A DNA stretch of 64,000 nucleotides from PALSA-612 sp963765295 (GTDB taxonomy: Bacteria; Actinomycetota; Thermoleophilia; Gaiellales; Gaiellaceae), in NCBI GenBank assembly GCA_963765295.1, contig CAVXVO010000005.1:62001-126000 (forward strand). Direction: 5' to 3'. Below the pieces are notes generated by a model. The model was not told the DNA's origin and ran no database searches. It saw nothing but the letters and a program-made list of their open reading frames with translations. Shown piece by piece: positions 51,044-59,831 of the stretch (within the stretch, counting starts at the first letter, position 1; each line of letters starts with the position of its first letter). The position numbers and the translations under genes were made by a program.

Positions 51044-51256
51044 CTACGAGCCCCCGACGGCGACCACGTCGGTCGCTTCAGGGCCCTTGGCGCCTTCGCG
51101 TACCTCGAACTCGACGCGCTGGCCCTCGTTCAGAGACTTGTATCCGTCACCGGCGATCTGAGAGAAGTGAACGAAGACGTCCTTCGAGTCCCCGTCGGGC
51201 GTGATGAAGCCGTAGCCCTTCGCGTTGTTGAACCACTTGACGACGCCGGTAGCCAT
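51044..51256 (-). CDS. Cold-shock protein (CspA family)
   Basis: 70 residues: GVVKWFNNAKGYGFITPDGDSKDVFVHFSQI with both RNA-binding motifs RNP1 (KGYGFI) and RNP2 (VFVHF), then the usual NEGQRVEFEVREGAKGPEATDV ending. It binds single-stranded RNA/DNA as a chaperone. It lies directly before infA with a 2-base gap, suggesting a csp-infA transcript. Confidence 0.95.
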   Translation of the reverse strand: MATGVVKWFNNAKGYGFITPDGDSKDVFVHFSQIAGDGYKSLNEGQRVEFEVREGAKGPEATDVVAVGGS

Positions 51257-51290
51257 TTCGGTGGCCAGGGTAGCACGCGCGCGTCGCAGT

Positions 51291-51935
51291 TCAGACGCCC
51301 GGAGCCGCGGGAAACCAGGCGTGATCGGGCTCGCCGTAGGGCTCGCGAAGCGAGGCGATCGTCTGCTCGAGCCGCGCCGTGAGCTCGACCGCGGCCTTTC
51401 TCGTCGAGTCGATACCGGCCACCTGAATCGGCTCGCCGACGACGATCGTCACCTGCGGGAAGCCGATCCGGTGCGTGCGCGGCTGGATCGAGCGCTCCGT
51501 CCCGACGAGCAGGACCGGGACGAGCGGGGCGCCCGCGGCGAGCGCAAGCCGCGCGGCGCCACGCCGGAACGGGCGCTCGCGGTAGGGCAGACACGTCCCC
51601 TGGGGGAAGAGGCCGACGACCTCGCCACGTCCCAGCACGTCGTTGGCGGCGTGGGCAGCACGCCCGAGGTCGCCCTGCCGCCGGACGGGAATGCAGCCGA
51701 GGCCGTCCAGGATCTGCTTCACCACGGGGTAGCCGAACAGCTCGGCCTTGGCGAGGTAATGGACAGGACGTTGCGTCGCGGTGCCGAGGAACCAGGGGTC
51801 GAGCGTCGACTCGTGGTTGGCAGCCAGCACGACCGGCCCGGTCGCCGGGATGCGCTCGGCGCCGAAGAGCCGGATCTTGTACGCGTGCAGCATCAGCGGC
51901 CGCGTCAACCGATCGACGGCGGGATAGAGATTCAC
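51291..51935 (-). CDS. plsC: 1-acyl-sn-glycerol-3-phosphate acyltransferase (PlsC family)
   Basis: 214 residues with canonical motifs: VLAANHESTLDPWFLG (motif I, H-x4-D), IPVRRQGD (motif II), VGLFPQGTCLPYRERPFRRGAARLALAAGAPLVPVLLVG (motifs III and IV). It acylates lysophosphatidate in phospholipid synthesis. GTG 51935 overlaps the cfa stop (GTGA), so it is the last gene of the lipid operon. Confidence 0.88.
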   Translation of the reverse strand: MNLYPAVDRLTRPLMLHAYKIRLFGAERIPATGPVVLAANHESTLDPWFLGTATQRPVHYLAKAELFGYPVVKQILDGLGCIPVRRQGDLGRAAHAANDVLGRGEVVGLFPQGTCLPYRERPFRRGAARLALAAGAPLVPVLLVGTERSIQPRTHRIGFPQVTIVVGEPIQVAGIDSTRKAAVELTARLEQTIASLREPYGEPDHAWFPAAPGV

Positions 51936-53149
51936 CGCTCGAGCACGACCTGGGCGTCGCGCAGCGCCCGCGTGCGGAAGCCGGCCTCGCAGGACGCGAG
52001 GTAGAAGTCCCACGTGCGCACGAAGTGGTCGTCGTAGCCGAGGGCGCGCACTTCTTCGAGCCGCTCGAAGAATGCGGTCCGCCAGCGCCGCAGCGTCTCG
52101 GCGTAGTGGATGCCGATCTCCTCCACGCCGGCGATGGTAAGCCGAGAGGCTGCTGTGGCGGCGGCGCCGAGCGAGGCGAGCGAGGGGATCAGGCAACCGG
52201 GGAAGACGTAGCGCTCGATCCAGTCCGGCGAGCGCCGGTAGCGGTCCCAGCGGTGGTCGGGGATCAGGATCGACTGGACGCACGCGCGGCCGCCGGGGGC
52301 GAGCAGCCGGTCACAGGCGGCGAAGAAGACGGGGAACTGCTTCTCCCCGATCGCCTCGATCATCTCGATCGAGGCGAGCTTCGTGTAGGAGCCGGAGTGG
52401 GTCCGATAGTCCTCTTCGACGATCCGGACGCGGTCGTCGAGGCCGGCAGCGCGGACGCGCGAGCGGGCGACGTCGGCCTGGGCGGGGGAGAGGGTCAGGC
52501 CCGTGACGCGGGCGCCGTACTCGCCTGCGGCGGTGAGGGCGAACGAGCCCCAGCCGCAGCCGATCTCGAGCAGGTGGTCGTCGGACGTGAGCGCGAGCTT
52601 GTCGCAGACGAGCCGGAGCTTGCGCCGCTGGGCGTCGGCGAGCTGCTCGTCCGGCCGCGCGAAGATCGCGCACGAGTAGGTCATCGTCTCGTCCAGCATC
52701 AGCCGGAAGAGGTCGTTGCCGAGGTCGTAGTGATACTCGATGTTGCGCCGGGCGCGGAGGAGCCCCTGGCGACGGTTCGGTCGCGGCCGCGCCTTCATCA
52801 CGCGGGCGAGTCGGGGATGCCGCCGGACGGCCGCTTCGGCGTCCCGGTACAGGAGCTCGAGGAATCCGACGAGGTCGGGGCTCGTCCATTCGCCGGCCTG
52901 GTACGACTCGCCGAGGCCGATCGTCCCCCGCGTCGCGAGCCGCCGGATCAGCCGGCTCGTGTCGGCGATCTCCATCGTCTCCGCCGGCCCGCTCCCGAAC
53001 GTGCGCTCGCTCCCGTCCGGCAGCCGCGCGACGAGCGTCCCCTCGCCGAGACCGGCGAGCGCGTGCGTGAGCACGCGGACGGCGACGCGCTCGACCATGC
53101 CTCCGCGCGCGGGCGGGATCGGCCGGACGGTGCGCTCGAGGGTGCTCAC
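51932..53149 (-). CDS. cfa: Cyclopropane-fatty-acid synthase family SAM methyltransferase
   Basis: 405 residues. The N-terminal lipid domain ends before NIEYHYDLGNDLFRLMLDETMTYSCAIF. The SAM site is LLEIGCGWGSFALTAAGEYGARVTGLTLS; EMIEAIGEKQFPVFFAACDRLLAPGGR and the conserved Cys in YVFPGCLIPSL follow. It methylates double bonds of membrane phospholipids (cyclopropane or methyl-branched products). GTG 53149 overlaps the DUF1365 stop. Confidence 0.92.
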   Translation of the reverse strand: MSTLERTVRPIPPARGGMVERVAVRVLTHALAGLGEGTLVARLPDGSERTFGSGPAETMEIADTSRLIRRLATRGTIGLGESYQAGEWTSPDLVGFLELLYRDAEAAVRRHPRLARVMKARPRPNRRQGLLRARRNIEYHYDLGNDLFRLMLDETMTYSCAIFARPDEQLADAQRRKLRLVCDKLALTSDDHLLEIGCGWGSFALTAAGEYGARVTGLTLSPAQADVARSRVRAAGLDDRVRIVEEDYRTHSGSYTKLASIEMIEAIGEKQFPVFFAACDRLLAPGGRACVQSILIPDHRWDRYRRSPDWIERYVFPGCLIPSLASLGAAATAASRLTIAGVEEIGIHYAETLRRWRTAFFERLEEVRALGYDDHFVRTWDFYLASCEAGFRTRALRDAQVVLER

Positions 53150-53886
53150 AGCCGCACGGACCCCTTGCCGGGCACGAAGGGCGGCTTGTGGTGGAACGGC
53201 ACGCGCTTCGCCCAGAGCTTCACGGCCTGCCAGTGGATCAGGGCCGTGACCTGCATGGGCATGAGCGGATAGCGGACGAGCGTACGCGCCAGGCTCGCGT
53301 TCGTCAGCTCCTCGCGGCGGCCGTGGAGCACGGCGCTCAGCGGTACGCGCCCGTCCTCGCGCACGTGCACGCGCGCCCAGACCTCTTCCTCGGGCTCCGA
53401 GAACGCGTACTGATATGCCTGGTCGAGCCCGAAGAACGGTGACACGTGCAGGCGCTTCTCGTGCTCGTACGCGAGGTCGGGGCCGAGCAGCAGCTCGGGA
53501 AGGCGCTCGCCGAAGGTGTTGCTCAGCTCGGCGATCATCGCGGCCAGCTTCCCGTCCGGGCCGTAGCACCAGTGGAAGCTGACCGGGTTGAAGACGTAGC
53601 CGAGCACGCGGAGCTGCGCCAGCATCAGCACGCGCTCGACCTCGACACCTCGCTCGGCGCAGAAGCGGACAGCGGCCTCGCGCACCGGCAGCGCGCCGTC
53701 GAAGTGATCCTTGTCCCGCAGCGTGACGAGGTTCGGCCGGTTGATCGAGAACAGGGCCAGCCGCCGCTCGAGCTCGGGCAGCTCGTCGAGATCGAGCACG
53801 AAGAACGAGATCGGGTAGCGGAACGTGTTCCGCGCCGGCTCGCGGCGCGAGTGGATCAGCGTCCCGGTGTAGATGGCCGACCTCAC
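53146..53886 (-). CDS. DUF1365-family protein
   Basis: 246 residues: IYTGTLIHSRREPARNTFRYPISFFVLDLDELPEL, LGYVFNPVSFHWCYGPDGKLAAMIAELSNTFGE and HVSPFFGLDQAYQYAF are the family blocks. DUF1365 genes nearly always sit with cfa and an FAD amine-oxidase-like gene, but their biochemical role is not known to me. GTG 53886 overlaps the flavoprotein stop. Confidence 0.9.
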   Translation of the reverse strand: MRSAIYTGTLIHSRREPARNTFRYPISFFVLDLDELPELERRLALFSINRPNLVTLRDKDHFDGALPVREAAVRFCAERGVEVERVLMLAQLRVLGYVFNPVSFHWCYGPDGKLAAMIAELSNTFGERLPELLLGPDLAYEHEKRLHVSPFFGLDQAYQYAFSEPEEEVWARVHVREDGRVPLSAVLHGRREELTNASLARTLVRYPLMPMQVTALIHWQAVKLWAKRVPFHHKPPFVPGKGSVRL

Positions 53887-55094
53887 CAGTCGACGCCCAG
53901 CTGGGCGGCGGCGCGGACGGCCGAGGCGAGCCCGTCCTCGTGGAAGCCGTTGCCGAGGTGCGCGCCGGCGAAGAGCGTGTGCCTCGCACCGGCGAGCGCG
54001 GCGACCTCGCGCTGGCCGCGCAGCGTGTCGAGCGTGTACAGCGGGTGGTCGTAGACGGTGCGCATGATCACGCGCTCCGGGTCGATCTCTGCGGTCCGGT
54101 TGAGCGTGACGCAGTAGTGCTCGTCCGTCTCGAGCCGCTGCAGCCGGTTCAGGTAGTAGGTGACGGTCGGCTTCAGCGCACCGTTCACCTGGTAGTTCCA
54201 GGACGCGCGGGCCGCACGGGTGCGGGGGAGGAAGCGGTCGTCGGTGTGCAGCACGGTCTCGTTGGCCGTGTAGCTGAACGCGCCGAGGGCGCTTCGCTCG
54301 TCCGGCGAGGGATCTCCGAGGAGCGTCAGCGCCTGGTCGGCGTGCGTCGCGACGACCGCCTTGTCGAAGCGGCGCGTCTCGCCGTCGTCCGTCGTCAGCT
54401 CGACGCCGTCCGGATTGCGGCGGATCGCGCGGACGCCGAGCCCGACGTGCGCCGTGCCGCGGAGCCGCTCGAGCAGCACGTCGACGTATCGGCGGCTGCC
54501 GCCCGTCACGGTGCGCCAGGGGAGGCGCCCGAAGCCGAGCATGCCGTGATGGTCGAAGAAGCGGATGGCGTAGTCGGCCGGGAACTCGAGCGCCCGCTCG
54601 GGCGCCGTCGACCAGAGCGCCGAGGTCAACGGCATCAGGAAGTGCGAACGGAACCGCTCCGAATAGCCATGCCTCTCGACGTACTGTCCGAGGGACAGTC
54701 CCTCGGACGTGTCCAGCGTGGACGCGGCCGTTCGGAGCCAGCGCGTGACCTCGAGCAGGAAGCGCTGGAAACGCGGGCTGACCGCGTTCCGGGCCTGGGC
54801 ATACGGACGGCGACCCGACCATTCGAGCCCGCAGTCCCCGCAGGCGACCGAGAACGACATCTCCGAGTCCTGCACGCCGATCCCGAGCTCGCGGAAGAGC
54901 CGGCTCAGGTACGGGTAGTTGCGCCCGTTGTGGACGATGAAGCCGGTGTCGAGCCCGAGACCGCGGTGCTGGACGGTGTTGACGTGGCCGCCGGGCCGCG
55001 TGTCGCGCTCGAAGAGCTCGACGTCGTGCCTGCGCGCGAGCAGGTACGCGGCACCCAGTCCGGCGACTCCCGATCCGACGACAGCGATTCTCAT
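53883..55094 (-). CDS. FAD-dependent oxidoreductase (amine-oxidase-like) of the cfa cluster
   Basis: 403 residues: RIAVVGSGVAGLGAAYLLARRHDVELFERDTRPGGHVNTV (FAD), LDTGFIVHNGRNYPYLSRLF and C-terminal HTLFAGAHLGNGFHEDGLASAVRAA. It belongs to the flavoproteins linked to cfa and DUF1365, where known relatives act on modified fatty acyl chains (desaturation or reduction steps). ATG 55094 is first in the four-gene lipid operon; upstream frame to 55202 has no family match. Confidence 0.88.
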   Translation of the reverse strand: MRIAVVGSGVAGLGAAYLLARRHDVELFERDTRPGGHVNTVQHRGLGLDTGFIVHNGRNYPYLSRLFRELGIGVQDSEMSFSVACGDCGLEWSGRRPYAQARNAVSPRFQRFLLEVTRWLRTAASTLDTSEGLSLGQYVERHGYSERFRSHFLMPLTSALWSTAPERALEFPADYAIRFFDHHGMLGFGRLPWRTVTGGSRRYVDVLLERLRGTAHVGLGVRAIRRNPDGVELTTDDGETRRFDKAVVATHADQALTLLGDPSPDERSALGAFSYTANETVLHTDDRFLPRTRAARASWNYQVNGALKPTVTYYLNRLQRLETDEHYCVTLNRTAEIDPERVIMRTVYDHPLYTLDTLRGQREVAALAGARHTLFAGAHLGNGFHEDGLASAVRAAAQLGVDW

Positions 55095-55174
55095 GCCGAA
55101 CCGGTATTCGATCAGGGTCGAAGAACGGTTGTCGAGCGTTGAACGATCATTCGTCATCCGTAGACTGGTCCGCA

Positions 55175-56119
55175 GTGGCAATCGCAGAGCAACCGCCGGC
55201 ACGCATCGGCACCGTCCGTCCGGCGACGAGCCGCATCAGCCAGGTCGTCACCCTCGTCGCAGTGACGCTCCCACCACTCGGGATCCTGCTGGCGATGGGC
55301 CTCCTCTGGGGCGTCGCGTTCCACTGGGTGGATGTCGTGGTCCTGGTCGTGACCTACACGATCTGCGCCTTCGGGACGACGATCGGCTTCCACCGCTACT
55401 TCTCCCACAAGAGCTTCGAGTCCGGGCCGGGCGTCAAGGCGACCCTCGCGGTGCTCGGCTGCATGACCGTCCAGGGCCCGCTGACCCAGTGGGTCACGGA
55501 CCATCGCAAGCACCACGCGTTCTCGGACAAGGAGGGCGACCCGCATTCGCCGCACGCGGGGCAGCCCGAAGGGCCGTGGGGTGCGTTCGCCGGCTTCGTG
55601 CACGCGCACGTCGGCTGGATGTTCTCGAACATGGGCATGGAGCAGGGGCGCGAGTACGGCAAGGACCTGTACGAGGACCGGCTGATCCGGACGATCGACC
55701 GCTTCTACCTGCTCTGGGTCGCACTCACGCTCGGGATCCCGTTCGCCGTCGGCTACGCGATCGGCGGAACCGCACTCGGCGTCGAGGCGCTGATCTGGGG
55801 CGGCCTGATCCGGATCTTCCTCTACCAGCACGCCACCTTCGCGGTGAACTCGATCTGCCACATGTTCGGCAGCCGCGACTACCGCGCGCGCGACGAGTCG
55901 CGGAACAACTGGCTCGTCGCCTTCCTCGTCTTCGGGGAGGGCTGGCACAACAACCACCACGCGTTCCCGTCGTCGGCGCGCCACGGCCTCGCCTGGTGGC
56001 AGTACGACCTCTCCTGGTGGATCATCCGCGGCCTCGAGAAGCTCGGCTTCGTCTGGGACGTCAAGCTCCCGACCGCCGAGCAGATGCGCCGGCGGGCGAC
56101 GACCGCCGACGCGGCCTAG
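55175..56119 (+). CDS. Acyl-CoA/phospholipid fatty-acid desaturase
   Basis: 314 residues, four membrane helices and the three histidine boxes of integral di-iron desaturases: GFHRYFSHKSF, DHRKHHAFSD and EGWHNNHHAFPSSARHG. It introduces a double bond (delta-9 type by similarity) into acyl chains, the substrate that cfa then modifies. GTG 55175 (VAIAEQ) was preferred; TTG 55139 is possible. It is divergent from the cfa operon. Confidence 0.88.
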   Translation: MAIAEQPPARIGTVRPATSRISQVVTLVAVTLPPLGILLAMGLLWGVAFHWVDVVVLVVTYTICAFGTTIGFHRYFSHKSFESGPGVKATLAVLGCMTVQGPLTQWVTDHRKHHAFSDKEGDPHSPHAGQPEGPWGAFAGFVHAHVGWMFSNMGMEQGREYGKDLYEDRLIRTIDRFYLLWVALTLGIPFAVGYAIGGTALGVEALIWGGLIRIFLYQHATFAVNSICHMFGSRDYRARDESRNNWLVAFLVFGEGWHNNHHAFPSSARHGLAWWQYDLSWWIIRGLEKLGFVWDVKLPTAEQMRRRATTADAA

Positions 56120-56727
56120 CCCGTCTCGAACCGTCGCAGCGCGTCGCCGACGAGCTCGGCCCAGCGGTGAGCGCGCGGGAGCCGGATCAGGGGCCCGCCG
56201 GGCGAGCGGACGGCGAGCCCGTGCACGGCGCCCGGGATCGTCGTGTACGAGCCCTGCGCGCCCGCCTCGAGCGCGCGCTCGAAGCCGTGACGCGAGCTCG
56301 ACGGGCTGACGCCCGGGATGCCCGGGAGCCAGCGGTCGAGGGCGCCGTGGATCACGTCGAGCCGCTTGCCGCGCAATGTGGACACGTCGAGCCGGTCCGG
56401 GATCCACGGCCCGAGGCCGAGCACGCCCTCGACGCCGGGCTCGCCGGCGACCGCGATCGAGACCGCACCGCCCATCGAGAACCCGAGCATGAGCGTCTGC
56501 TCGGCGGCGAGCCGCTCCACGGCGGCCCGCGCGTCGTCGATGCACATGTCGAGCCGTTTCCACGACTTGATCCGGTAGCGGACCTCGCCGAAGCGAAGCC
56601 CGGGGAAGCCTGGCGCGAGCCGCCCGACGAGCCACTCGAGCGTCGCGCTCCACGTGCCGGGCACCTCGTGGCCCTGGCCGCCGTTCACGCACACGACGGC
56701 ACGCGCGCCCGTCCCCGTCACGCGCAT
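56116..56727 (-). CDS. Small alpha/beta-hydrolase
   Basis: 203 residues: VVCVNGGQGHEVPGTWSATLEWL, nucleophile elbow LMLGFSMGGAVSIAVAG (Ser), RLDVIHGALDRWLPG (acid) and IPGAVHGLAV (His). Dienelactone-hydrolase-like in size; substrate unknown. It meets the desaturase tail-to-tail with a 4-base overlap. Confidence 0.8.
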   Translation of the reverse strand: MRVTGTGARAVVCVNGGQGHEVPGTWSATLEWLVGRLAPGFPGLRFGEVRYRIKSWKRLDMCIDDARAAVERLAAEQTLMLGFSMGGAVSIAVAGEPGVEGVLGLGPWIPDRLDVSTLRGKRLDVIHGALDRWLPGIPGVSPSSSRHGFERALEAGAQGSYTTIPGAVHGLAVRSPGGPLIRLPRAHRWAELVGDALRRFETG

Positions 56728-56808
56728 GACCGCGCCCGTCGGAGCTGCTCGATCCCCATGCTCCTATCTTCGCCGGAGGCGCATGAACGGTGCGGTTACA
56801 CTCGCTGC

Positions 56809-57384
56809 GTGGCGATCGAGACCGAGCGGATCTGCTGGCTCCACGTTCCGGCCGAGGACGAGGTAGGAGAGGAGATCTCGGAGCTGTGGGCGAAGCCGCT
56901 CGAGAAGCTCGGGTTCGTCCCGAACGTGCTGCGCGTGTACGCGATCCGCCCGCGGCACCTGCAGCTCTGGAACGACTTCTACGACGAGCTGATGCGCGGC
57001 GACTCGGGCCTGACGAAGGCGCAGCGCGAGATGATCGCCGTCGTCGTCTCGACGGCCAACCGCTGCCACTACTGCGTCGTGTCCCACTCCGCGGCGCTGC
57101 GGAAGCTGACCGGCGATCCGCTGCTCGTCGAGCAGCTCGCGTCGAACCACGCGTACGCGCGCGTCGAGCCGAAGGAGCGCGCGATGCTCGATTTCGCAGC
57201 GAAGCTCACCGAGCGTTCGTCGACGTGTACCGAGGCGGACGTCGATGCGCTGCGCGAGGCCGGCTGGACGGACGAGGACGTGATGGACATCGCCGAGGTG
57301 ACGGCGATGTTCAACTTCACGAACCGGCTCGCGAGCGGCCTCGGCTGGCGGCCGAACGACGAGTACGTCTCGCTCGGGCGCTAG
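56809..57384 (+). CDS. Peroxidase-related AhpD-like (carboxymuconolactone decarboxylase family) protein
   Basis: 191 residues. The AhpD-type active site TANRCHYCVVSHSAALRKL has the C-x-x-C-x-x-x-H arrangement, with REMIAVVVS before and EVTAMFNFTNRLASGLGWRPNDEY after. It is an alkylhydroperoxidase-like enzyme; the physiological thiol partner is unknown. The start is GTG 56809. Confidence 0.88.
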   Translation: MAIETERICWLHVPAEDEVGEEISELWAKPLEKLGFVPNVLRVYAIRPRHLQLWNDFYDELMRGDSGLTKAQREMIAVVVSTANRCHYCVVSHSAALRKLTGDPLLVEQLASNHAYARVEPKERAMLDFAAKLTERSSTCTEADVDALREAGWTDEDVMDIAEVTAMFNFTNRLASGLGWRPNDEYVSLGR

Positions 57385-57406
57385 CTGCGCCAGTCGTGCC
57401 CCGTTG

Positions 57407-58172
57407 CTAGCCGGCGCGTGCGTCTCGCCAGGCGATGAGCTTCCGCAGCGGCTCGAGGTCGTAGTCCGGGCCGCCGGCGCCGACGACGAGATGCGTGACG
57501 CCGATGTCGACGTAGTCGTCGAGCCGGTCGAGCGCGTCGTGGACGAAGGTCGAGCGCTCGATCTCGGCCGGGTCGCGCCCGATCTTCGCGCACCACTCGT
57601 CCAGCACGGCGCTCTTGTGGCGCATCGTGTCCAGGTCGCCGATCCCGTGCCAGATGTCGGCGTGCTCGGCGACGATCCGGAGCGTCACCTTCTCGCCGAC
57701 GCCGGCGACGAGGATCGGCAGCTTCCCGGCCGGCGGCGGGTTCAGCTTCGCGAGCCGGTCCTTGATCACCGGCAGGGCCGCGTCGAGCGCCCGCAGGCGG
57801 CTGCCGGCCGTGCCGAAGTCGTAGCCGTACTCGTCGAAGTCGCGCTGGAACCAGCCGGAGCCGATGCCGAGGAAGTGCCGGCCGCCGGAGATGTGGTCGA
57901 TCGTCCTGGCCATGTCGGCGAGCGAGGTTCGGATTGCGGTACGCGTTGCAGATCACGAGCGCGCCGAACTCGACCCGCTCGGTCGCCTCGGCCATGGCTG
58001 CGAGCAGCGTCAGGCACTCGAAGTGCTTGCCGTCCGCGCCGCCGAAGAGCGGAAAGAAGTGGTCCCAGGCGAAGATCGTGTCGGCGCCCATGTCCTCGGC
58101 GCGCAGCCACGTCTCGCGCATGGGCGCGTAGTCGCCGTGCTGCGGCCGCACCGTTACCCCGACCCGGATCAC
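57407..58172 (-). CDS. LLM-class (F420-type) oxidoreductase, frameshifted
   Basis: About 254 residues joined. N-terminal half: VGVTVRPQHGDYAPMRETWLRAEDMGADTIFAWDHFFPLFGGADGKHFECLTLLAAMAEATERVEFGALV. An extra base near 57915-57925 shifts the frame. The other half continues MARTIDHISGGRHFLGIGSGWFQRDFDEYGY to DARAG. This is the luciferase-like monooxygenase barrel of the F420-dependent TIGR03560 kind. It uses reduced F420 or FMN; substrate unknown. Confidence 0.8.
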
Positions 58173-58196
58173 GCCGCGAACGCTACCGGCCGAGCA

Positions 58197-58556
58197 CTAG
58201 GTGAAGAACGTGTCCTCGTGCCGGTAGGGCGGGGAGCAGCAGCAGAGGAAGCGGAGGTCCGAGTCGCCGCCGGCCGTGATCTGGTGCCAGGCACCTGGCG
58301 GGATCACGATCGCGTCGCCCACTCCGACGGACGAGCGCTCGCCGTCGATCTCCATCTCGCCGCCGCCCTCGAGCACGTAGTAGAACTCCTCGCTCTCGGC
58401 GTGGTAGTGGCGCTGCGTCTCCTGAGCCGGTGCCAGCGTCGCCTCGGCCAGGCTCTGCGAGCGGACGGGTGCCGTCGTCAGCCCGAGCAGCTCGCGGATC
58501 GTGCTGCCGTCCTTGGTCGTGAACGGCTCGGCACGGTCGCGGGAGCGGATCTCCAT
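58197..58556 (-). CDS. Cupin-domain protein
   Basis: 119 residues: QRHYHAESEEFYYVLEGGGEMEIDGE (motif 1) and PPGAWHQITAGGDSDLRFLCCCSPPY (motif 2). It is preceded by ETQ, typical of small mannose-6-phosphate-isomerase-like cupins. It lies divergent from the Rieske oxygenase, 35 bases apart, and may share its promoter region. Confidence 0.8.
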   Translation of the reverse strand: MEIRSRDRAEPFTTKDGSTIRELLGLTTAPVRSQSLAEATLAPAQETQRHYHAESEEFYYVLEGGGEMEIDGERSSVGVGDAIVIPPGAWHQITAGGDSDLRFLCCCSPPYRHEDTFFT

Positions 58557-58591
58557 GACACGGACGCTAGCCGACCGTTCAGAATCGCGGC

Positions 58592-59635
58592 ATGAGCACG
58601 ACTGCAGGCAACCGCCGCGGCCAGACGATCCAGTGGGAGTGGTACGTGTCACCAGACGTGCTGGGCCGCGAGCAGGAGCTCGTCTTCCGCGACGCGTGGC
58701 ACTACGCAGGCCCGCTCGAGTGGGTGGCCGAGCCGGGCGAGCGCTTCCCGTGCCAGGCGGGCCCCGCGCCGGTGATCGTCGTGCGCGACCGGGACGCGAC
58801 GCTGCGTGCCTTCCTGAACGTGTGCCGGCATCGTGGCTCCGTGATCGTGAAGGAGCCCGGGCGCCGCGAGACGCTCCAGTGCCCGTACCACGCGTGGACG
58901 TACGGGCTCGACGGCTCGCTGCGCTCGGCGCCGCGGTCGGAACGCGAGGAGGAGTTCGACCCCTGCGAGCTGGCCCTGCGGCCCGTGCTCGTCGAGACAT
59001 GGGGGCCGTTCGTGTTCGTGAACACGGATCTCGGCGCGGCGCCGCTCGCCGACAGCCTCGGCGCGCTGCCGGAGCTGATCGACCCGGGCGAGCTCGTGTT
59101 CCGGGAGCGCGTCGACGTCGCGGTCGGGGCCAACTGGAAGGTGGCGGTCGAGAACTACCTCGAGTGCTACCACTGCCCGGTCGCGCACAAGGCGTTCAGC
59201 GCGCTCGTCGACGTCGATCCCGACGCCTACCGACTCGAGGCCGCCGACGGTCTGCTGAGCCAGTTCGGCGAGCGGCGGGCCGGCACGGGCGGTGGCGAGA
59301 GGGGCTGTCAGTTCCATCTCGTCTGGCCGGCGCTCAAGGTGATCGTCTACCCGGGCGCGGCCAACCTCTCGCTCGGGCCCGTCTGGCCCGAGGGTGCCGA
59401 GCGCACTGCCGGCTTCCTCGACTACTTCTTCGGCCCCGACGTGCCCGAGTCGACGCAGCGCGAGCTGATCGAGTTCGACGATCAGGTCGGCCTCGAGGAC
59501 CGCGAGCTCGTCGAATCGGTGCAGCGAGGGCTTCGCTCGGGTCTGGTCGATCGCGGGCATCTCCTGCTCGACAGCGAGGCGCTCATCGGCGCCTTCCAGG
59601 CGCGTCTGGCTGCCGTTCTGGGCGAACCCTTGTAA
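58592..59635 (+). CDS. Rieske-type aromatic-ring/choline-like oxygenase alpha subunit
   Basis: 347 residues. The Rieske cluster is CRHRGSVIV...CPYHAWTYGLDG (about residues 78-105), and the mononuclear iron site has NYLECYHCPVAHKAF. The C-terminal helix-grip domain follows. It would oxygenate an aromatic or quaternary-amine substrate using an external reductase; no reductase gene is adjacent. The size fits the shorter group related to choline/carnitine oxygenases. Confidence 0.88.
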   Translation: MSTTAGNRRGQTIQWEWYVSPDVLGREQELVFRDAWHYAGPLEWVAEPGERFPCQAGPAPVIVVRDRDATLRAFLNVCRHRGSVIVKEPGRRETLQCPYHAWTYGLDGSLRSAPRSEREEEFDPCELALRPVLVETWGPFVFVNTDLGAAPLADSLGALPELIDPGELVFRERVDVAVGANWKVAVENYLECYHCPVAHKAFSALVDVDPDAYRLEAADGLLSQFGERRAGTGGGERGCQFHLVWPALKVIVYPGAANLSLGPVWPEGAERTAGFLDYFFGPDVPESTQRELIEFDDQVGLEDRELVESVQRGLRSGLVDRGHLLLDSEALIGAFQARLAAVLGEPL

Positions 59636-59675
59636 CAGAACGCATACCTGAAGCAACGCTCCCTTAACGTAGGTC

Positions 59676-59697
59676 GATCCCGCTATTTGCAGGGATC
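59676..59697 (+). terminator. Weak hairpin after the Rieske oxygenase
   Basis: GATCCC (59676-59681) pairs with GGGATC (59692-59697) across a 10-base loop, followed by TTTGCG. The stem is short and the T-run poor, so termination is uncertain. Confidence 0.3.
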
Positions 59698-59831
59698 TTT
59701 GCGCGTTCGCCGACGGTCGTCTCAGGCCCCGGTGCTACCGTGCCGACAAGTATGTGACAACAACTAGCGGCGGCCGCCTGGCCTGGTGGGCTGGAGCAGG
59801 GTCGTCGCGAAGGTGTTTCAGAGGAGGCAGT

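Noticed and set aside
55095..55174. Candidate operator between the flavoprotein and the desaturase (TTCGA-N6-TCGAA)
   Set aside because: Five-base arms are too short to separate from chance in this GC-rich gap.
59640..59831. Possible c-di-AMP riboswitch upstream of the Rpf-like gene
   Set aside because: Such riboswitches often precede rpf genes, but the conserved core elements were not found; only a weak hairpin is present.
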